A stretch of 33,719 nt of DNA from positions 1 to 33,719 of the forward strand of contig DASCMH010000058.1 in assembly GCA_036010905.1 (NCBI GenBank), read 5' to 3'. The translations under genes and the position numbers were made by a program. The notes beneath the pieces are model-generated. The model was not told the origin of the DNA, made no database searches, and was given only the letters and a program-made list of their open reading frames with translations. Below are positions 1-9,299 of the stretch, one piece after another; within the stretch, counting starts at the first letter, position 1; each line of letters begins with the position of its first letter. This DNA is from SMWD01 sp002729875 (GTDB lineage: Bacteria; Pseudomonadota; Gammaproteobacteria; Steroidobacterales; GCA-2729495).

Positions 1-624
1 GGTGAAATTTATTGCATGCTCGGGGCGAACGGTGCTGGTAAAACAACAACCGTCAATTGTTTTTTAAATTTTATCGAGCCGACGAGTGGTAACGTCAAGA
101 TTAATGGTATCGATGTTCAGAAAAAGCCTATGGAGACAAAGGAGCATGTTGCGTATATACCGGAAAATGTGATGCTGTATCGTAATATGTCTGGTCTGGA
201 GAATCTCAGGTACTTTGCAACGCTGGGAGGCAGTGGGTGCACTGAAGGAGATTGTCATGACCTGCTTGCACGTTGTGGCTTGCAACCAGATGCTGTAGGC
301 AAGGATGTCGTTGGTTATTCTAAAGGTATGCGGCAAAAAGTAGGCATTGCGATCGCACTTGCAAAACGCGCCGGCGCAGTACTGTTGGACGAGCCGACAT
401 CCGGGCTCGATCCTAAAAGCAGCAATGAATTTTCGGAGCTGTTATTACAGTTAAGTAGTGAGAACGTTGCCATATTTATGGTTACCCACGATTTATTTAG
501 AGCCAAGGAAACCGGTACGCGTCTGGGTATCATGCGTCAGGGTGAACTGGTCAGGGAATTAGATGCTGAGGAAGTGTCCCATAGTGAAGTAGAAAAGATA
601 TACCTTGAAGAGATGAAATACTGA
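1..624 (+). CDS. ABC exporter ATP-binding protein, 5' partial
   Basis: ATPase subunit of an ABC exporter; it hydrolyses ATP in the cytoplasm to drive the two membrane subunits encoded just downstream. The reading frame is open from base 1, so the N-terminus lies outside the window; an internal ATG at 16 falls inside the Walker A region and is not the start. Visible motifs in order: Walker A GANGAGKTT, signature GYSKGMRQK, Walker B AVLLDEPTSGLD and the switch histidine in MVTHD. The C-terminus is short, as in the NosF/CcmA-like ATPases that pair with ABC-2 permeases. The next gene starts 11 bases after the stop, so this is an operon. The substrate cannot be read from the sequence. Confidence 0.93.
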   Translation, partial: GEIYCMLGANGAGKTTTVNCFLNFIEPTSGNVKINGIDVQKKPMETKEHVAYIPENVMLYRNMSGLENLRYFATLGGSGCTEGDCHDLLARCGLQPDAVGKDVVGYSKGMRQKVGIAIALAKRAGAVLLDEPTSGLDPKSSNEFSELLLQLSSENVAIFMVTHDLFRAKETGTRLGIMRQGELVRELDAEEVSHSEVEKIYLEEMKY

Positions 625-635
625 GGTATTTCGAG

Positions 636-2069
636 ATGATTACTACTATTGCGAAAAAGGAATTTATTTGCCTGGTGCGGGATGGTCGTTTCAGGTGGAT
701 TGCGGCCATTATGGCCTTATTGCTCTTGACGTCCTTGTGGGCTGGTCTCAATCGATACCAGTCTCTATCGGATGTGCAAATCGCATCACAGGCGACGACG
801 GAGGAGCAATGGGTCAATCAGGATGATAAGAATCCGCATACGGCCGCGCACTTTGGTAACTACGCATTCAAGGCTCCGGGGCCGCTGTCCTTTTTCGATA
901 TTGGCATTTCCAACTATGTCGGCAGTACGATCTGGCTCGAAGCACACAAGACGAACTTTGCCAAAAACAGGCCGGCGCAGGACAATGGAGGGCTATCGCG
1001 ATTCGGGGAACTGACGCCTGCTTTAATACTGCAACTGCTGGTTCCGCTCATGCTGATTCTGCTTGGATTCTCATCTTTTTCAGGTGAGCGGGATTCCGGG
1101 ACTCTGCGTCAGTTGGTCAGCCTCGGTACCGGCGCCAACCAGTTACTTTGGGGCAAGCTGTTGGGTGTTGCGATTGCGATGTCCTTGATTTTAGTGCCAT
1201 ATATCCTGATCTGCAGTCTTGTTTTGAGTTTTGTCGGTGAGGACACGACAGGCGAACTGGGCATACGTGGATGGCTGCTCTGTTTGTTCTATGGGTTGTA
1301 TATCGTGACGTATCTGCTCCTGACGTTGGGCGTTTCGGCAGTCGCAAAAAGTGCCAAGTCGACACTCGTTATCCTCGTCGGCTTTTGGGCATTCGCAAGC
1401 TTTATTATTCCCAGAGTTGCATCAGATGTCTCCAAGATACTGACTCCAACACTGTCTTATGCAGCGTTCTACAAAAATGTTAAGGATACGGGCTGGAACG
1501 GGCTGGAAGGGGCAGAGGGGGATATTGCATTATCCCGAAATGCGCATCTCAAGAAGGTGCGGCTGGGCTTACTCGAGGAGTATGGCGTCAGTTCAATCAA
1601 GGATCTGCCAGTCTACTGGACCGGCGTTTCGATGCAAACGGTCGAGGAGCGTGATTACATTATCAACAATAAGTTGATGGAGGAGTTGCGTCAGTCGTTT
1701 CAGATTCAGCAACGCCAGCGTGATCTTATCGGATTCTTGTCCCCGGTATTAGCGCTTCGGTCGATATCAATGGCGCTGGCCGGTACGAGTCTTGTCGACC
1801 AGGAAAAGTTTATTCAGTCAGCACACGATTATCGAATCGATATGATTCGTGATATGAATACCGAACTGATCAACAACGCGACAATGAAAGACTCATTGTA
1901 TGTTGCAGATTCGGAGACGTTTTCTATGGTAGCGCCCTACCATTATACGGCGCCACGTATCGACGAATCACTGGGTCAGCTGACCTACAATATTGTTCTC
2001 GTCTTTCTCTGGTTTGTTTTTTCACTTCTGTTTGCGCTACGTTCCATGCGTCGACTGACTGTTTTGTGA
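636..2069 (+). CDS. ABC-2 type permease (DUF3526-like), first of a pair
   Basis: Membrane subunit of the ABC exporter, 477 residues. A hydrophobic segment lies near residues 20-40, followed by a large polar region and a group of membrane segments from about residue 125. The sequence SFSGERDSGTLRQL just after the first of these is the ABC-2 family coupling region; a second polar region follows, then a final membrane segment and a basic C-terminus. The layout of one N-terminal helix, a long extracytoplasmic loop and a C-terminal bundle matches DUF3526 permeases. The start has a TGAGG ribosome site. It lies between the ATPase and a second, similar permease, suggesting a heterodimeric membrane part. 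The family is recognised; the substrate is not. Confidence 0.87.
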   Translation: MITTIAKKEFICLVRDGRFRWIAAIMALLLLTSLWAGLNRYQSLSDVQIASQATTEEQWVNQDDKNPHTAAHFGNYAFKAPGPLSFFDIGISNYVGSTIWLEAHKTNFAKNRPAQDNGGLSRFGELTPALILQLLVPLMLILLGFSSFSGERDSGTLRQLVSLGTGANQLLWGKLLGVAIAMSLILVPYILICSLVLSFVGEDTTGELGIRGWLLCLFYGLYIVTYLLLTLGVSAVAKSAKSTLVILVGFWAFASFIIPRVASDVSKILTPTLSYAAFYKNVKDTGWNGLEGAEGDIALSRNAHLKKVRLGLLEEYGVSSIKDLPVYWTGVSMQTVEERDYIINNKLMEELRQSFQIQQRQRDLIGFLSPVLALRSISMALAGTSLVDQEKFIQSAHDYRIDMIRDMNTELINNATMKDSLYVADSETFSMVAPYHYTAPRIDESLGQLTYNIVLVFLWFVFSLLFALRSMRRLTVL

Positions 2070-2082
2070 GGAAGAGGTTGAA

Positions 2083-3633
2083 ATGTTTTCTGTTATTTTT
2101 CGTCACGAACTACAACAGCTTGGCAAGTCTCGGCCGACTATTGCGTTGTTTTTTCTGCTCGTCGCAGCTTTTGTCTTTGCTGCCTGGAACGGCGAACGTG
2201 CTGTCGAAAAACACGTTCGAGGAACGCAACTTGTAATTGACCAGCAGGCCGCTAAAAAGCAATCGTGGCTTGATGACCTGATCCTCTACGAGGACTATGT
2301 GGCTGAACAGGGTATTCCGATGCAGATAGCTCCGCCGGCATACCGACCTGCTCCTTACGGTAAGCCCGCACTGGGTACGAATGCGGGGACAGTTGGGGAA
2401 AAGGTTGAAGATGTAGCGGTACTGCCGCCAAATGGATTGTCAGCTTTTTCGGTAGGACAGCTTGATCTGCAGCGCGGGTATTCTCTTATCAATATGAAGA
2501 GTAAGTTTTTTATCTCAGATAACTACGAGATTGAAAACCCTGTCAATTTGTCTACCGGAACTTTCGATATATCGTTCGTTGTGCTTTTTCTGTTGCCGAT
2601 TTTTATTCTTGCGCTCACCTATGATCTCCTGTCGGGTGAGCGCGAAGCCGGTACTCTTGCGCTGATCCAGACTCAGCGCGTCTCGATGCGGGTCTTGATG
2701 GCTGCAAAAATTTGTGCTCGGGCATCCATATTCGTCGCCGTTATCCTGTTCTCTGGCTTGATCGCATTCGCATACGGGGCGACAGGCACGATCGGATTCG
2801 GATTTGCAGATTCCGCGATGCGTCTTGTGCTTTGGTTTGCTGCTGTTCTGGTTTACAGTTTCTTCTGGTTTGCGCTCGGCGTCAGAGTCAATATGTTCAG
2901 AAAGAGTTCCGAGGCAAATGCAACAATTCTTTCCTGTGCCTGGTTGAGTCTTGTAATCATCGTTCCGACTCTTGTCAGTCTGGTTGCGACAAGCCTGTAT
3001 CCTGCGCCTTCTCGAATGATGCTCAAGGTCTCGCAACGAGCAGCCTTTGCTGAGGCCGAGGCGAACCTAGACGAAACAAAGAGAAAATTCTATATAGAGC
3101 ATGCCGAAATGGTTCCGGATGAGGATTTGGAAGAATACACGCTTAGTTTTGTGGCGCGCCAGGAGGCAATGGACATAGCAGTAGAACCAGTTTACAAACG
3201 ATTCGAACAGCAGAAAGAAAAGCAGGAAAAGCTCGTTGATACATTCCAATACGCATCGCCTGCCATTGTCGTTCAATTGGCGCTTAACGATATATCCGGC
3301 ACCAGTTCGTCTCGATTCAGCGTGTATTTGCAGCAGGTATACGCATACCATGCTGAAAGAAAAGATTATTTTTTGCCGAAATACATCAATCGGCAGATTA
3401 TGACTTCTGATATGTTTAGTGAGTTTCCGGAATTCAAATATGTTCAGGAAGATATCAGTGAGTTGATATACCGAGTAACTTTTCCGCTATTTCTGCTGCT
3501 TGTTTCAACGTTATTAATTTATCCACGGCGTATTTCAGTAGTGCAAGGAGACGCTTCAAGAGACTTATACGGGGCTAATGATGCGATTGCTGGTCTCGGC
3601 AAGCAGAAAGCTGAAAATATCCAGGAGCAATAA
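2083..3633 (+). CDS. ABC-2 type permease (DUF3526-like), second of the pair
   Basis: Second membrane subunit of the exporter, 516 residues, with the same layout as the preceding permease: an N-terminal membrane helix (about residues 18-38), a polar extracytoplasmic stretch, then a bundle of helices opened by LLSGEREAGTLALIQ, the same conserved motif as in its partner. A charged, coiled-coil-like region (about residues 335-400, rich in E, K and Q) precedes the last helix. The start is supported by a strong GAGGAAGAGG ribosome site 13 bases after the previous stop. Similar gene triplets (one ATPase, two large ABC-2 permeases) are widespread, but the cargo is generally unknown. The stop codon lies inside a perfect inverted repeat. 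Confidence 0.87.
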   Translation: MFSVIFRHELQQLGKSRPTIALFFLLVAAFVFAAWNGERAVEKHVRGTQLVIDQQAAKKQSWLDDLILYEDYVAEQGIPMQIAPPAYRPAPYGKPALGTNAGTVGEKVEDVAVLPPNGLSAFSVGQLDLQRGYSLINMKSKFFISDNYEIENPVNLSTGTFDISFVVLFLLPIFILALTYDLLSGEREAGTLALIQTQRVSMRVLMAAKICARASIFVAVILFSGLIAFAYGATGTIGFGFADSAMRLVLWFAAVLVYSFFWFALGVRVNMFRKSSEANATILSCAWLSLVIIVPTLVSLVATSLYPAPSRMMLKVSQRAAFAEAEANLDETKRKFYIEHAEMVPDEDLEEYTLSFVARQEAMDIAVEPVYKRFEQQKEKQEKLVDTFQYASPAIVVQLALNDISGTSSSRFSVYLQQVYAYHAERKDYFLPKYINRQIMTSDMFSEFPEFKYVQEDISELIYRVTFPLFLLLVSTLLIYPRRISVVQGDASRDLYGANDAIAGLGKQKAENIQEQ

Positions 3634-3653
3634 GTATCGCCTGGCGATACTTA
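3631..3653 (+). terminator. Inverted repeat overlapping the stop codon of the ABC operon
   Basis: TAAGTATCGCC and GGCGATACTTA form an 11-bp perfect inverted repeat around a single T. It starts on the stop codon of the second permease gene. As RNA it would fold into a strong hairpin with a small loop. No T-run follows, so it is either an atypical terminator or an mRNA 3'-end stabiliser. Confidence 0.5.
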
Positions 3654-3892
3654 TAGATCTGGCTGACTGAAATTTGTGAAGGCAAGTCGCGTAGCCAACT
3701 GGTGTTACTTAAAATAAAAAACGCACCTCCCCTGTACAGGAGGGGATCGTTTACGCCATATTGGAGGAAAGTTGGATGGTGCCGTCATCCTGTTATCAGC
3801 CTATGTGAATTACGACGTAATAACATGACAGGTATATAGTGTTTGCCGATGAAAAAGCAACGATCTGACAGATTCGCAAAGAGAGCCTAGAC
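3634..3892. other. Gene-free spacer between the ABC exporter and opp operons
   Basis: This 259-base stretch has no credible coding region. It contains a second hairpin (CCTCC at 3725-3729 pairing with GGAGG, extended by AAACG/CGTTT) that, read on the minus strand, is followed by a T-rich tract. It also holds the palindrome ATTACGACGTAAT (3809-3821) and a candidate promoter for oppB. Confidence 0.5.
3810..3838 (+). promoter_or_regulatory. Candidate promoter of oppBCDF
   Basis: TTACGA (3810-3815) and TATATA (3833-3838) are separated by 17 bases. The -35 box overlaps the palindrome ATTACGACGTAAT, which could be an operator. The predicted leader to the GTG start of oppB is about 48 bases. Read from sequence only, with a weak -35 match. 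Confidence 0.35.
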
Positions 3893-4816
3893 GTGCCCGG
3901 ATATATCATCAGGCGCCTGTTTTTCGCCATACCCACCATGTTCGTCATTATTTTGCTGACGTTTTTGCTCATGCACATGGCGCCCGGTGGGCCTTTTGAC
4001 GATCTGGTCGATATTGATCCGGAGGTTCTCGCGAATCTGCGCGCGGCCTACAATCTTGACGATACCGTCTGGAAGCAATTTTTAGCCTATTTAGGTGGCC
4101 TGCTTCAGGGCGATCTTGGCCCATCGCTGGTCTACCGGGAACAAACCGTTGGTCACATTATTGCAGTCGGTCTGCCGGTTAGCGTTACGATCGGATTGAG
4201 CGCCATGACGATCGGCCTTTCTATCGGCCTGGTCTGCGGAATTGTCGCGGCTCTGAAGCACAATTCGGTACTGGATTACACGCTCATGGCGGCCGCGATG
4301 ACAGGAGTGGCAGTACCGACCTTTGTTACGGCACCGCTTTTAATTCTGATTTTCGGGCTTTACCTGTCATGGCTGCCGATTTCCGGTTGGAATGGCGGCC
4401 AGATTCAGCACCTGATTTTGCCGGTTACAGCATTGGCGATTCCGAAAATAGCAGCTATCGCACGTATTGCACGGGGCGCGATGCTGGAGTCGATCAATAC
4501 GGACTATGTTCGAACTGCTCGAGCCAAGGGATTGGGCGAGTTTAAGGTTATCGTTCATCATGTCCTGCGACCGGTTTTTATTCCTATCACCAGTTACCTG
4601 GGACCGGCGATTGCCGGGGTTATGACCGGTTCAGTAATTATCGAGAAGATCTTTGGCTTACCCGGCATCGGGCGAGCATTCGTCGATGCTGCACTCAACC
4701 GTGATTATCCTGTGGTGATGGGTATTGTTATCGTTTATGCGGCATTTATAGTTTTGCTGAACCTGATTGTCGATATCTTGTACGGGTTCCTCGATCCGAG
4801 GATTCGCCAGACATGA
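3893..4816 (+). CDS. oppB: Oligopeptide/dipeptide ABC transporter permease OppB
   Basis: First inner-membrane permease of an oligopeptide importer, 307 residues, the usual length. The GTG start gives the typical N-terminus MPGYIIRRLFFAIPT followed by the first membrane helix and LLMHMAPGGPFD, a hallmark of OppB/DppB. The inner-membrane component loop is visible as YVRTARAKGLGE, which contacts the ATPases, and the C-terminus ends in FLDPRIR. It is the first gene of a tight oppBCDF operon: its stop overlaps the oppC start (ATGA at 4813-4816). No binding-protein gene precedes it; the likely partner is convergent, at 7700-9292. Confidence 0.94.
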   Translation: MPGYIIRRLFFAIPTMFVIILLTFLLMHMAPGGPFDDLVDIDPEVLANLRAAYNLDDTVWKQFLAYLGGLLQGDLGPSLVYREQTVGHIIAVGLPVSVTIGLSAMTIGLSIGLVCGIVAALKHNSVLDYTLMAAAMTGVAVPTFVTAPLLILIFGLYLSWLPISGWNGGQIQHLILPVTALAIPKIAAIARIARGAMLESINTDYVRTARAKGLGEFKVIVHHVLRPVFIPITSYLGPAIAGVMTGSVIIEKIFGLPGIGRAFVDAALNRDYPVVMGIVIVYAAFIVLLNLIVDILYGFLDPRIRQT

Positions 4817-5709
4817 GCGCTGTCGCAAACCAGACCAGGAAAGCGGGCGCGGCTACTTTTCGGAAACGTTCTCTATGGCACGATGCGCGTGACCGTTTTA
4901 TGGCGAACCGGGCGGCAATGATCAGTACGGGAATCATGCTGACGATCGTTGTTCTTGCCATCATCGTTCCAATCTGGGGGCCGCATCCGCTTGAGGAAGT
5001 GTACTGGGACCGAATGATGATCGCACCTACACTTGAGAATAATCACTGGTTCGGAACTGACGTTAATGGTCGCGATATGTTTGCGCGAGTTTTTTATGGT
5101 GCACGTATTTCGTTGACGATAGGCGTTCTGACGACCCTGGTTGCCATGACGATTGGAGTCACCTACGGCGCTGTTGCGGGTTATGCTGGAGGCCGTATAG
5201 GTGCGGTGATGATGCGTTTTGTTGATATTGTGTATGCCGTACCTGCGTTGTTTCTTATTATTGTTCTTGTTAGCGTGTTCGGAAATAATTTCATTCTCGT
5301 CTTCATCAGCATCGGCGCCGTAGAGTGGCTGACGATGGCGCGAATAGTGCGTGGCCAGACCTTGTCCATTAAGGAAAAGGACTATCTTGAAGCTGCGCGG
5401 GCACTGGGATTACCTGCGTCAGCAGTTCTTGTCAGATACATTATTCCCAATGTGCTCGGGCCCGTCATTGTCTACGCGACGTTGTTGATTCCCATTAATA
5501 TCCTTGTCGAAAGCTATCTGAGTTTTTTGGGTCTTGGCGTGCAAGAACCGTTCACGAGTTGGGGGCGACTCATTTCGCAAGGAGCCAAAGAGATGGAAAT
5601 GGCGCCATGGTTGCTGCTGGCGCCCGCAGTTTTTCTGACGGTGACAATGTTCTGTTTTAATTTTATCGGCGATGGGTTGCGCGATGCGCTTGATCCTAAA
5701 GACAGATGA
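4813..5709 (+). CDS. oppC: Oligopeptide/dipeptide ABC transporter permease OppC
   Basis: Second inner-membrane permease of the peptide importer, 298 residues. It has the OppC layout: a cytoplasmic N-terminus (SLWHDARDRFMANRAAM), one helix near residues 35-55, then the periplasmic HWFGTDVNGRDMFARVFYG signature, followed by five helices. The EAA loop reads DYLEAARALGLPA. It ends in GLRDALDPKDR, the normal family end. It overlaps oppB and oppD by ATGA on both sides, so translational coupling is likely. Confidence 0.94.
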   Translation: MSAVANQTRKAGAATFRKRSLWHDARDRFMANRAAMISTGIMLTIVVLAIIVPIWGPHPLEEVYWDRMMIAPTLENNHWFGTDVNGRDMFARVFYGARISLTIGVLTTLVAMTIGVTYGAVAGYAGGRIGAVMMRFVDIVYAVPALFLIIVLVSVFGNNFILVFISIGAVEWLTMARIVRGQTLSIKEKDYLEAARALGLPASAVLVRYIIPNVLGPVIVYATLLIPINILVESYLSFLGLGVQEPFTSWGRLISQGAKEMEMAPWLLLAPAVFLTVTMFCFNFIGDGLRDALDPKDR

Positions 5710-6677
5710 GTGCAACTCTCCTGAAATGCACGGATCTTTGCGTACGCTTCGCCGTAAAGGACGGCTGTGTTCACGCCGTCGAGAATCTGACTTTCGAAAT
5801 CCATCGCGGAGAATGTGTCGGTATTGTTGGCGAGTCCGGCAGCGGTAAGACACAGAGTGTATTGGCCATCATGGGCCTTCTGCCGCGCAATGGGACCTCG
5901 ACTGGTAACGTGGTGTACAAGGGGCAAAGCATTCTTAATGCATCCCGGCAGGTGATGAATAAAATCCGTGGTGAGTCGATGTGTATGATTTTTCAGGATG
6001 CGATGGCCGGGCTTACGCCATTTATGCAGATTGGAGATCAGCTGTGTGAGGTTTTGATCGAACATCAGGGTTTGAACCGGGCGGATGCCCGAGATCGTGC
6101 CATCGAGGTTTTGGAGATCGTACAGTTCCCGCAGCCGAAACGACGTTTTTCGATGTACCCACACGAATTGTCCGGCGGCATGCGACAGCGCATCATGATT
6201 GCGCTGGCCTTGCTTTGTCGGCCGCAGTTGATTTTTGCTGATGAGCCCACGACCGCACTTGATATTACGATTCAAGCTCAGATACTCGAGTTTATGAAGG
6301 GACTGCAAAAACATATAGAGACATCAATCGTCATGATTACGCATGACCTGGGCGTCGCCGCTAATCTTTGCGATCGAATCATTGTCATGTACGCGGGACG
6401 AATGGTTGAATCAGGGTCAGTCAAAGATATTTTTTTTCGTCCGCAGCATCCTTATACGCAGGCGCTGTTGCGAGCGACACCAAGATTGGATGCTGATCCG
6501 GATGAAGACATTCCATTAATATCCGGCAGGCCGCCGAACCTGCAGGAATTGCCGGTTGGGTGTGCATTTACTGAACGCTGTGATCAGGCCCAGAAACGGT
6601 GTATGGCAGAGCGACCAGAATTGTCACAAAAGTTCGATGATCATCTGGCGGCATGCTTTGTGGAGCAAACGAAATGA
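5706..6677 (+). CDS. oppD: Oligopeptide ABC transporter ATP-binding protein OppD
   Basis: First ATPase of the peptide importer, 323 residues. Visible motifs: Walker A GESGSGKTQ (about residues 42-50), Q-loop MIFQDAMAGLTPF, signature LSGGMRQR, Walker B LIFADEPTTALD and switch MITHDLG. The C-terminal region carries the Opp/Dpp extension with the cysteine set GCAFTERCDQAQKRC plus a later AAC, the pattern linked to an iron-sulfur cluster in this family. The Q-loop differs slightly from the common FQDPMTSLNP form (A for P and A for T/S). It overlaps oppC and oppF by ATGA. Confidence 0.94.
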   Translation: MSATLLKCTDLCVRFAVKDGCVHAVENLTFEIHRGECVGIVGESGSGKTQSVLAIMGLLPRNGTSTGNVVYKGQSILNASRQVMNKIRGESMCMIFQDAMAGLTPFMQIGDQLCEVLIEHQGLNRADARDRAIEVLEIVQFPQPKRRFSMYPHELSGGMRQRIMIALALLCRPQLIFADEPTTALDITIQAQILEFMKGLQKHIETSIVMITHDLGVAANLCDRIIVMYAGRMVESGSVKDIFFRPQHPYTQALLRATPRLDADPDEDIPLISGRPPNLQELPVGCAFTERCDQAQKRCMAERPELSQKFDDHLAACFVEQTK

Positions 6678-7693
6678 ATGCGCCGGTACTGACTGTGGAA
6701 AATCTCAAGGTTCACTTTGCAACCAAGCAGAAAGGGGCCTTTCTGGGGTCGACGACCGCCATGCTTCGTGCCGTCGATGGTGTAAGTTTTCAGATGCATG
6801 AAGGTGAAACGCTCGGTGTCGTAGGTGAATCGGGTTGTGGGAAATCAACCCTGGCTCGCGCCATCCTGCAGCTGGTTGAGCAAACTGATGGACGGGTTGT
6901 CTGGCTTGGCGAGAATCTTTCCGAACTGCAGAAAGCTGAAATGGATCGTAAAAGAAAGGAGATGCAGATTGTCTTTCAGGATCCGCTGTCTAGCCTGAAT
7001 CCACGTATGACGATCGGTGATACGATCGGTGAGCCGCTGAAGGTATTTCAATCGGAATTGGACAAGCATTCCCGAACCAAGGCAGTCCGGTCGATGATGG
7101 AAAATGTCGGCCTCGAGCCGGATCTGATGAATCGTTATCCGCACGAATTTAGTGGTGGCCAATGTCAGCGTGTCGGAATTGCGCGCGCCATGATTGTGAA
7201 GCCAAAGCTTGTTGTTTGCGATGAGCCGGTCAGTTCGCTCGATGTCTCGACTCAGGCGCAAATTGTTACTTTGCTCAAGCAACTTCAGAGGGATACGGGC
7301 ACGGCAATCTTATTTATCAGTCATGATCTTTCGGTGGTCCGATTGATGTGCGCGCGCATTCTGGTCATGTACCTGGGTCGGCTTGTGGAGATCGCCGATC
7401 GCGATGAGTTATTTGACGATTCACGCCATCCTTATACCCAGGCCCTGATGCGCGCAGTGCCCGTACCTGACCCGGAATCCCGAAATCGTATGCCGACAGT
7501 ATTGACGGGAGAAGTGCCATCCCCGCTGGATCCGCCGAAAGGCTGTGTCTTTAATACACGTTGCCCGAAATCGACTCGATGGTGTCACAAGGAAATGCCG
7601 TCCTTGCATACAGTATCAGAGACGCACAAGGCAGCGTGTCACTATTGGGATGGTAAATTTGAAGACGATTCAGATTCTGCCGGCAAAATCTAA
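6674..7693 (+). CDS. oppF: Oligopeptide ABC transporter ATP-binding protein OppF
   Basis: Second ATPase of the peptide importer, 339 residues from the ATG at 6674. That start was chosen over an in-frame ATG at 6653 because it forms the same ATGA overlap with the preceding gene as the other opp junctions and gives the family N-terminus MNAPVLTVENLKVHF. Motifs: Walker A GESGCGKST, Q-loop IVFQDPLSSLNPRMT, signature FSGGQCQRVGIA, Walker B VVCDEPVSSLD and switch FISHDLS, then the oligopeptide-transporter C-terminal domain with GCVFNTRCP. It ends 6 bases before the convergent oppA stop, leaving no room for a separate terminator between them. Confidence 0.95.
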   Translation: MNAPVLTVENLKVHFATKQKGAFLGSTTAMLRAVDGVSFQMHEGETLGVVGESGCGKSTLARAILQLVEQTDGRVVWLGENLSELQKAEMDRKRKEMQIVFQDPLSSLNPRMTIGDTIGEPLKVFQSELDKHSRTKAVRSMMENVGLEPDLMNRYPHEFSGGQCQRVGIARAMIVKPKLVVCDEPVSSLDVSTQAQIVTLLKQLQRDTGTAILFISHDLSVVRLMCARILVMYLGRLVEIADRDELFDDSRHPYTQALMRAVPVPDPESRNRMPTVLTGEVPSPLDPPKGCVFNTRCPKSTRWCHKEMPSLHTVSETHKAACHYWDGKFEDDSDSAGKI

Positions 7694-7699
7694 TTGCTG

Positions 7700-9292
7700 T
7701 CAGTCCGCAACAGACAGATGGCGAGCCATATGGGGCTCTGTATGATCGTACCAGCCTTTCGTCCGGGTGCTGACGAGGAAGGTTCGACCCGGAATAAACA
7801 GCGGAATAACCGGGTGCTCCGATAGCGCAAACTGTTCCGTTTCCTTGATGAATGCCATTCTTTTCGTCTCGTCTGTAAAGTTGCTGGTCTTATCCAGCAT
7901 CGCAGCGAACCGCGGATTATTGTAGTTTGAGTAATTGCGGAAACTATTAGGCTCAAGGAGCAAGAGGAATGCAGTGGGATCTGAAAATGGCGCATAGTAG
8001 GTAAATATAGACAGGTCGAAGTCACCGCTCAGGTGCATCTTGTTTCGGCCCTGTTTGCCGACTGTCTGTAAGTCTGCGTCTACACCGATACTGCGCCACA
8101 TCGCCTGTAGCGCTACGACGACCCGACGAAAATTTTCCTGAGGCAGAAAGCTGACCCGTATTTTTAATGGATTATCCCGACCATACCCCGCCTCTTTCAA
8201 TAGTTTTTTTGCTTCGGCAATGCGCTGTTCATAGGGCTGATCCGCGTATGGTGTGGGATTTGGTCCATAAACGGATACGGCAGCAGGAACCAGGTTGGTT
8301 ACGGGAATGCTGCCGTCTCTGAGTATTTTTGAGGTAATGATTTCTCTGTTGATTGAGATTGACAGTGCTTTGCGGACTCGAATGTCCTGCAGGTAAGGTT
8401 GGTTCGTGTTGACGATCAAATAACGAATGCCCGGGGCGGAAGAAACCTTTAACTGATCGGCCATATTTTCCTGAGCCCACTCCAGACGGTTAGGAGGAAC
8501 ATCGAGAACGATGTCGAGTTCTCCCGCGCGAAAGCGTTTTACTGCAGATTCCTTGTCGACTACGGGGTGGTAGTAGACTTCGTCAATCTGTACCTGGTCG
8601 ACCATCCGGTAATATGGGTTTTTTACGAGTTTATAGTGGGTATTGGGGATCCACTCAACCATCGTATATGCCCCGCTGACGATCATCGTACCGGGCTTTG
8701 TCCACTGTGAGCCATGCTTTTCGATCACATGACGGGGCACGGCTGCCTGTGGAAAACCTGCCAGCATATCTAGAAAGAACGGCGCGGCAAATTCGAGCGT
8801 GAACTCCAGTGTCAACGGGTCGATTGTTCGAACACCAAGCTCAGTAGCTGGTTTCTCGCCGCGACTGATGGCAACGGCATTGTTAATCGGAAAAATTGTG
8901 CCGGCGCCGCGGAGCGCGTTCTTTGGATCAACGATCCGGCGGAAAGAGTAGGCAAAGTCCTCCGCAGTCAGGGGTTCTCCGTCGGACCAGCGTAAACCTT
9001 CTCGAAGCCGGAAGACGTATTTTAGCCCGTCTTCGCTGATCTCCCAGGATTCGGCGGCACCCGGTACCAGGATGCCTCGTTCGTTAACGGTGACGAGGCC
9101 TTCGAACAAGTCATACATCAGGGCGCCGGCGGTGTTGCCGATCACGTATTGCGGATCCAGGGAACGCAACTCATTGGCACTGCCCCGGTGCAAAATGGTT
9201 GGTTCTGCGGTAACAGCCGTAACGGCAAGCAGTATCGCAAGGATAAACCAGGACGTTAGCTTACATGGGAGCGCGAATCGCAGAGTATTCAT
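7700..9292 (-). CDS. oppA: Periplasmic oligopeptide-binding protein (SBP family 5)
   Basis: Binding protein that delivers peptides to OppBCDF in the periplasm, about 530 residues. The ATG at 9292 gives a clean signal peptide (MNTLRFALPCKLTSW, hydrophobic core, cleavage after TAVTA); upstream in-frame ATGs at 9307 and 9337 would overlap korB and add a polar tail before it. SBP_bac_5 features: RSLDPQYVIGNTAGALMYDL near the N-terminus, EGLRWSDGEPLTAEDFAYSF, and VRKALSISINREII in the middle. It is read in the same direction as korA-korB and begins about 8 bases after the korB stop, so it is probably transcribed with them rather than with oppBCDF, to which it is convergent. The ligand is unknown; peptides are most likely from the family. 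Confidence 0.92.
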   Translation of the reverse strand: MNTLRFALPCKLTSWFILAILLAVTAVTAEPTILHRGSANELRSLDPQYVIGNTAGALMYDLFEGLVTVNERGILVPGAAESWEISEDGLKYVFRLREGLRWSDGEPLTAEDFAYSFRRIVDPKNALRGAGTIFPINNAVAISRGEKPATELGVRTIDPLTLEFTLEFAAPFFLDMLAGFPQAAVPRHVIEKHGSQWTKPGTMIVSGAYTMVEWIPNTHYKLVKNPYYRMVDQVQIDEVYYHPVVDKESAVKRFRAGELDIVLDVPPNRLEWAQENMADQLKVSSAPGIRYLIVNTNQPYLQDIRVRKALSISINREIITSKILRDGSIPVTNLVPAAVSVYGPNPTPYADQPYEQRIAEAKKLLKEAGYGRDNPLKIRVSFLPQENFRRVVVALQAMWRSIGVDADLQTVGKQGRNKMHLSGDFDLSIFTYYAPFSDPTAFLLLLEPNSFRNYSNYNNPRFAAMLDKTSNFTDETKRMAFIKETEQFALSEHPVIPLFIPGRTFLVSTRTKGWYDHTEPHMARHLSVAD

Positions 9293-9299
9293 GAGAGTG

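Noticed and set aside
5514..6314. 266-codon minus-strand frame across oppC/oppD
   Set aside because: Antisense to two clear transporter genes, and its product matches nothing I know.
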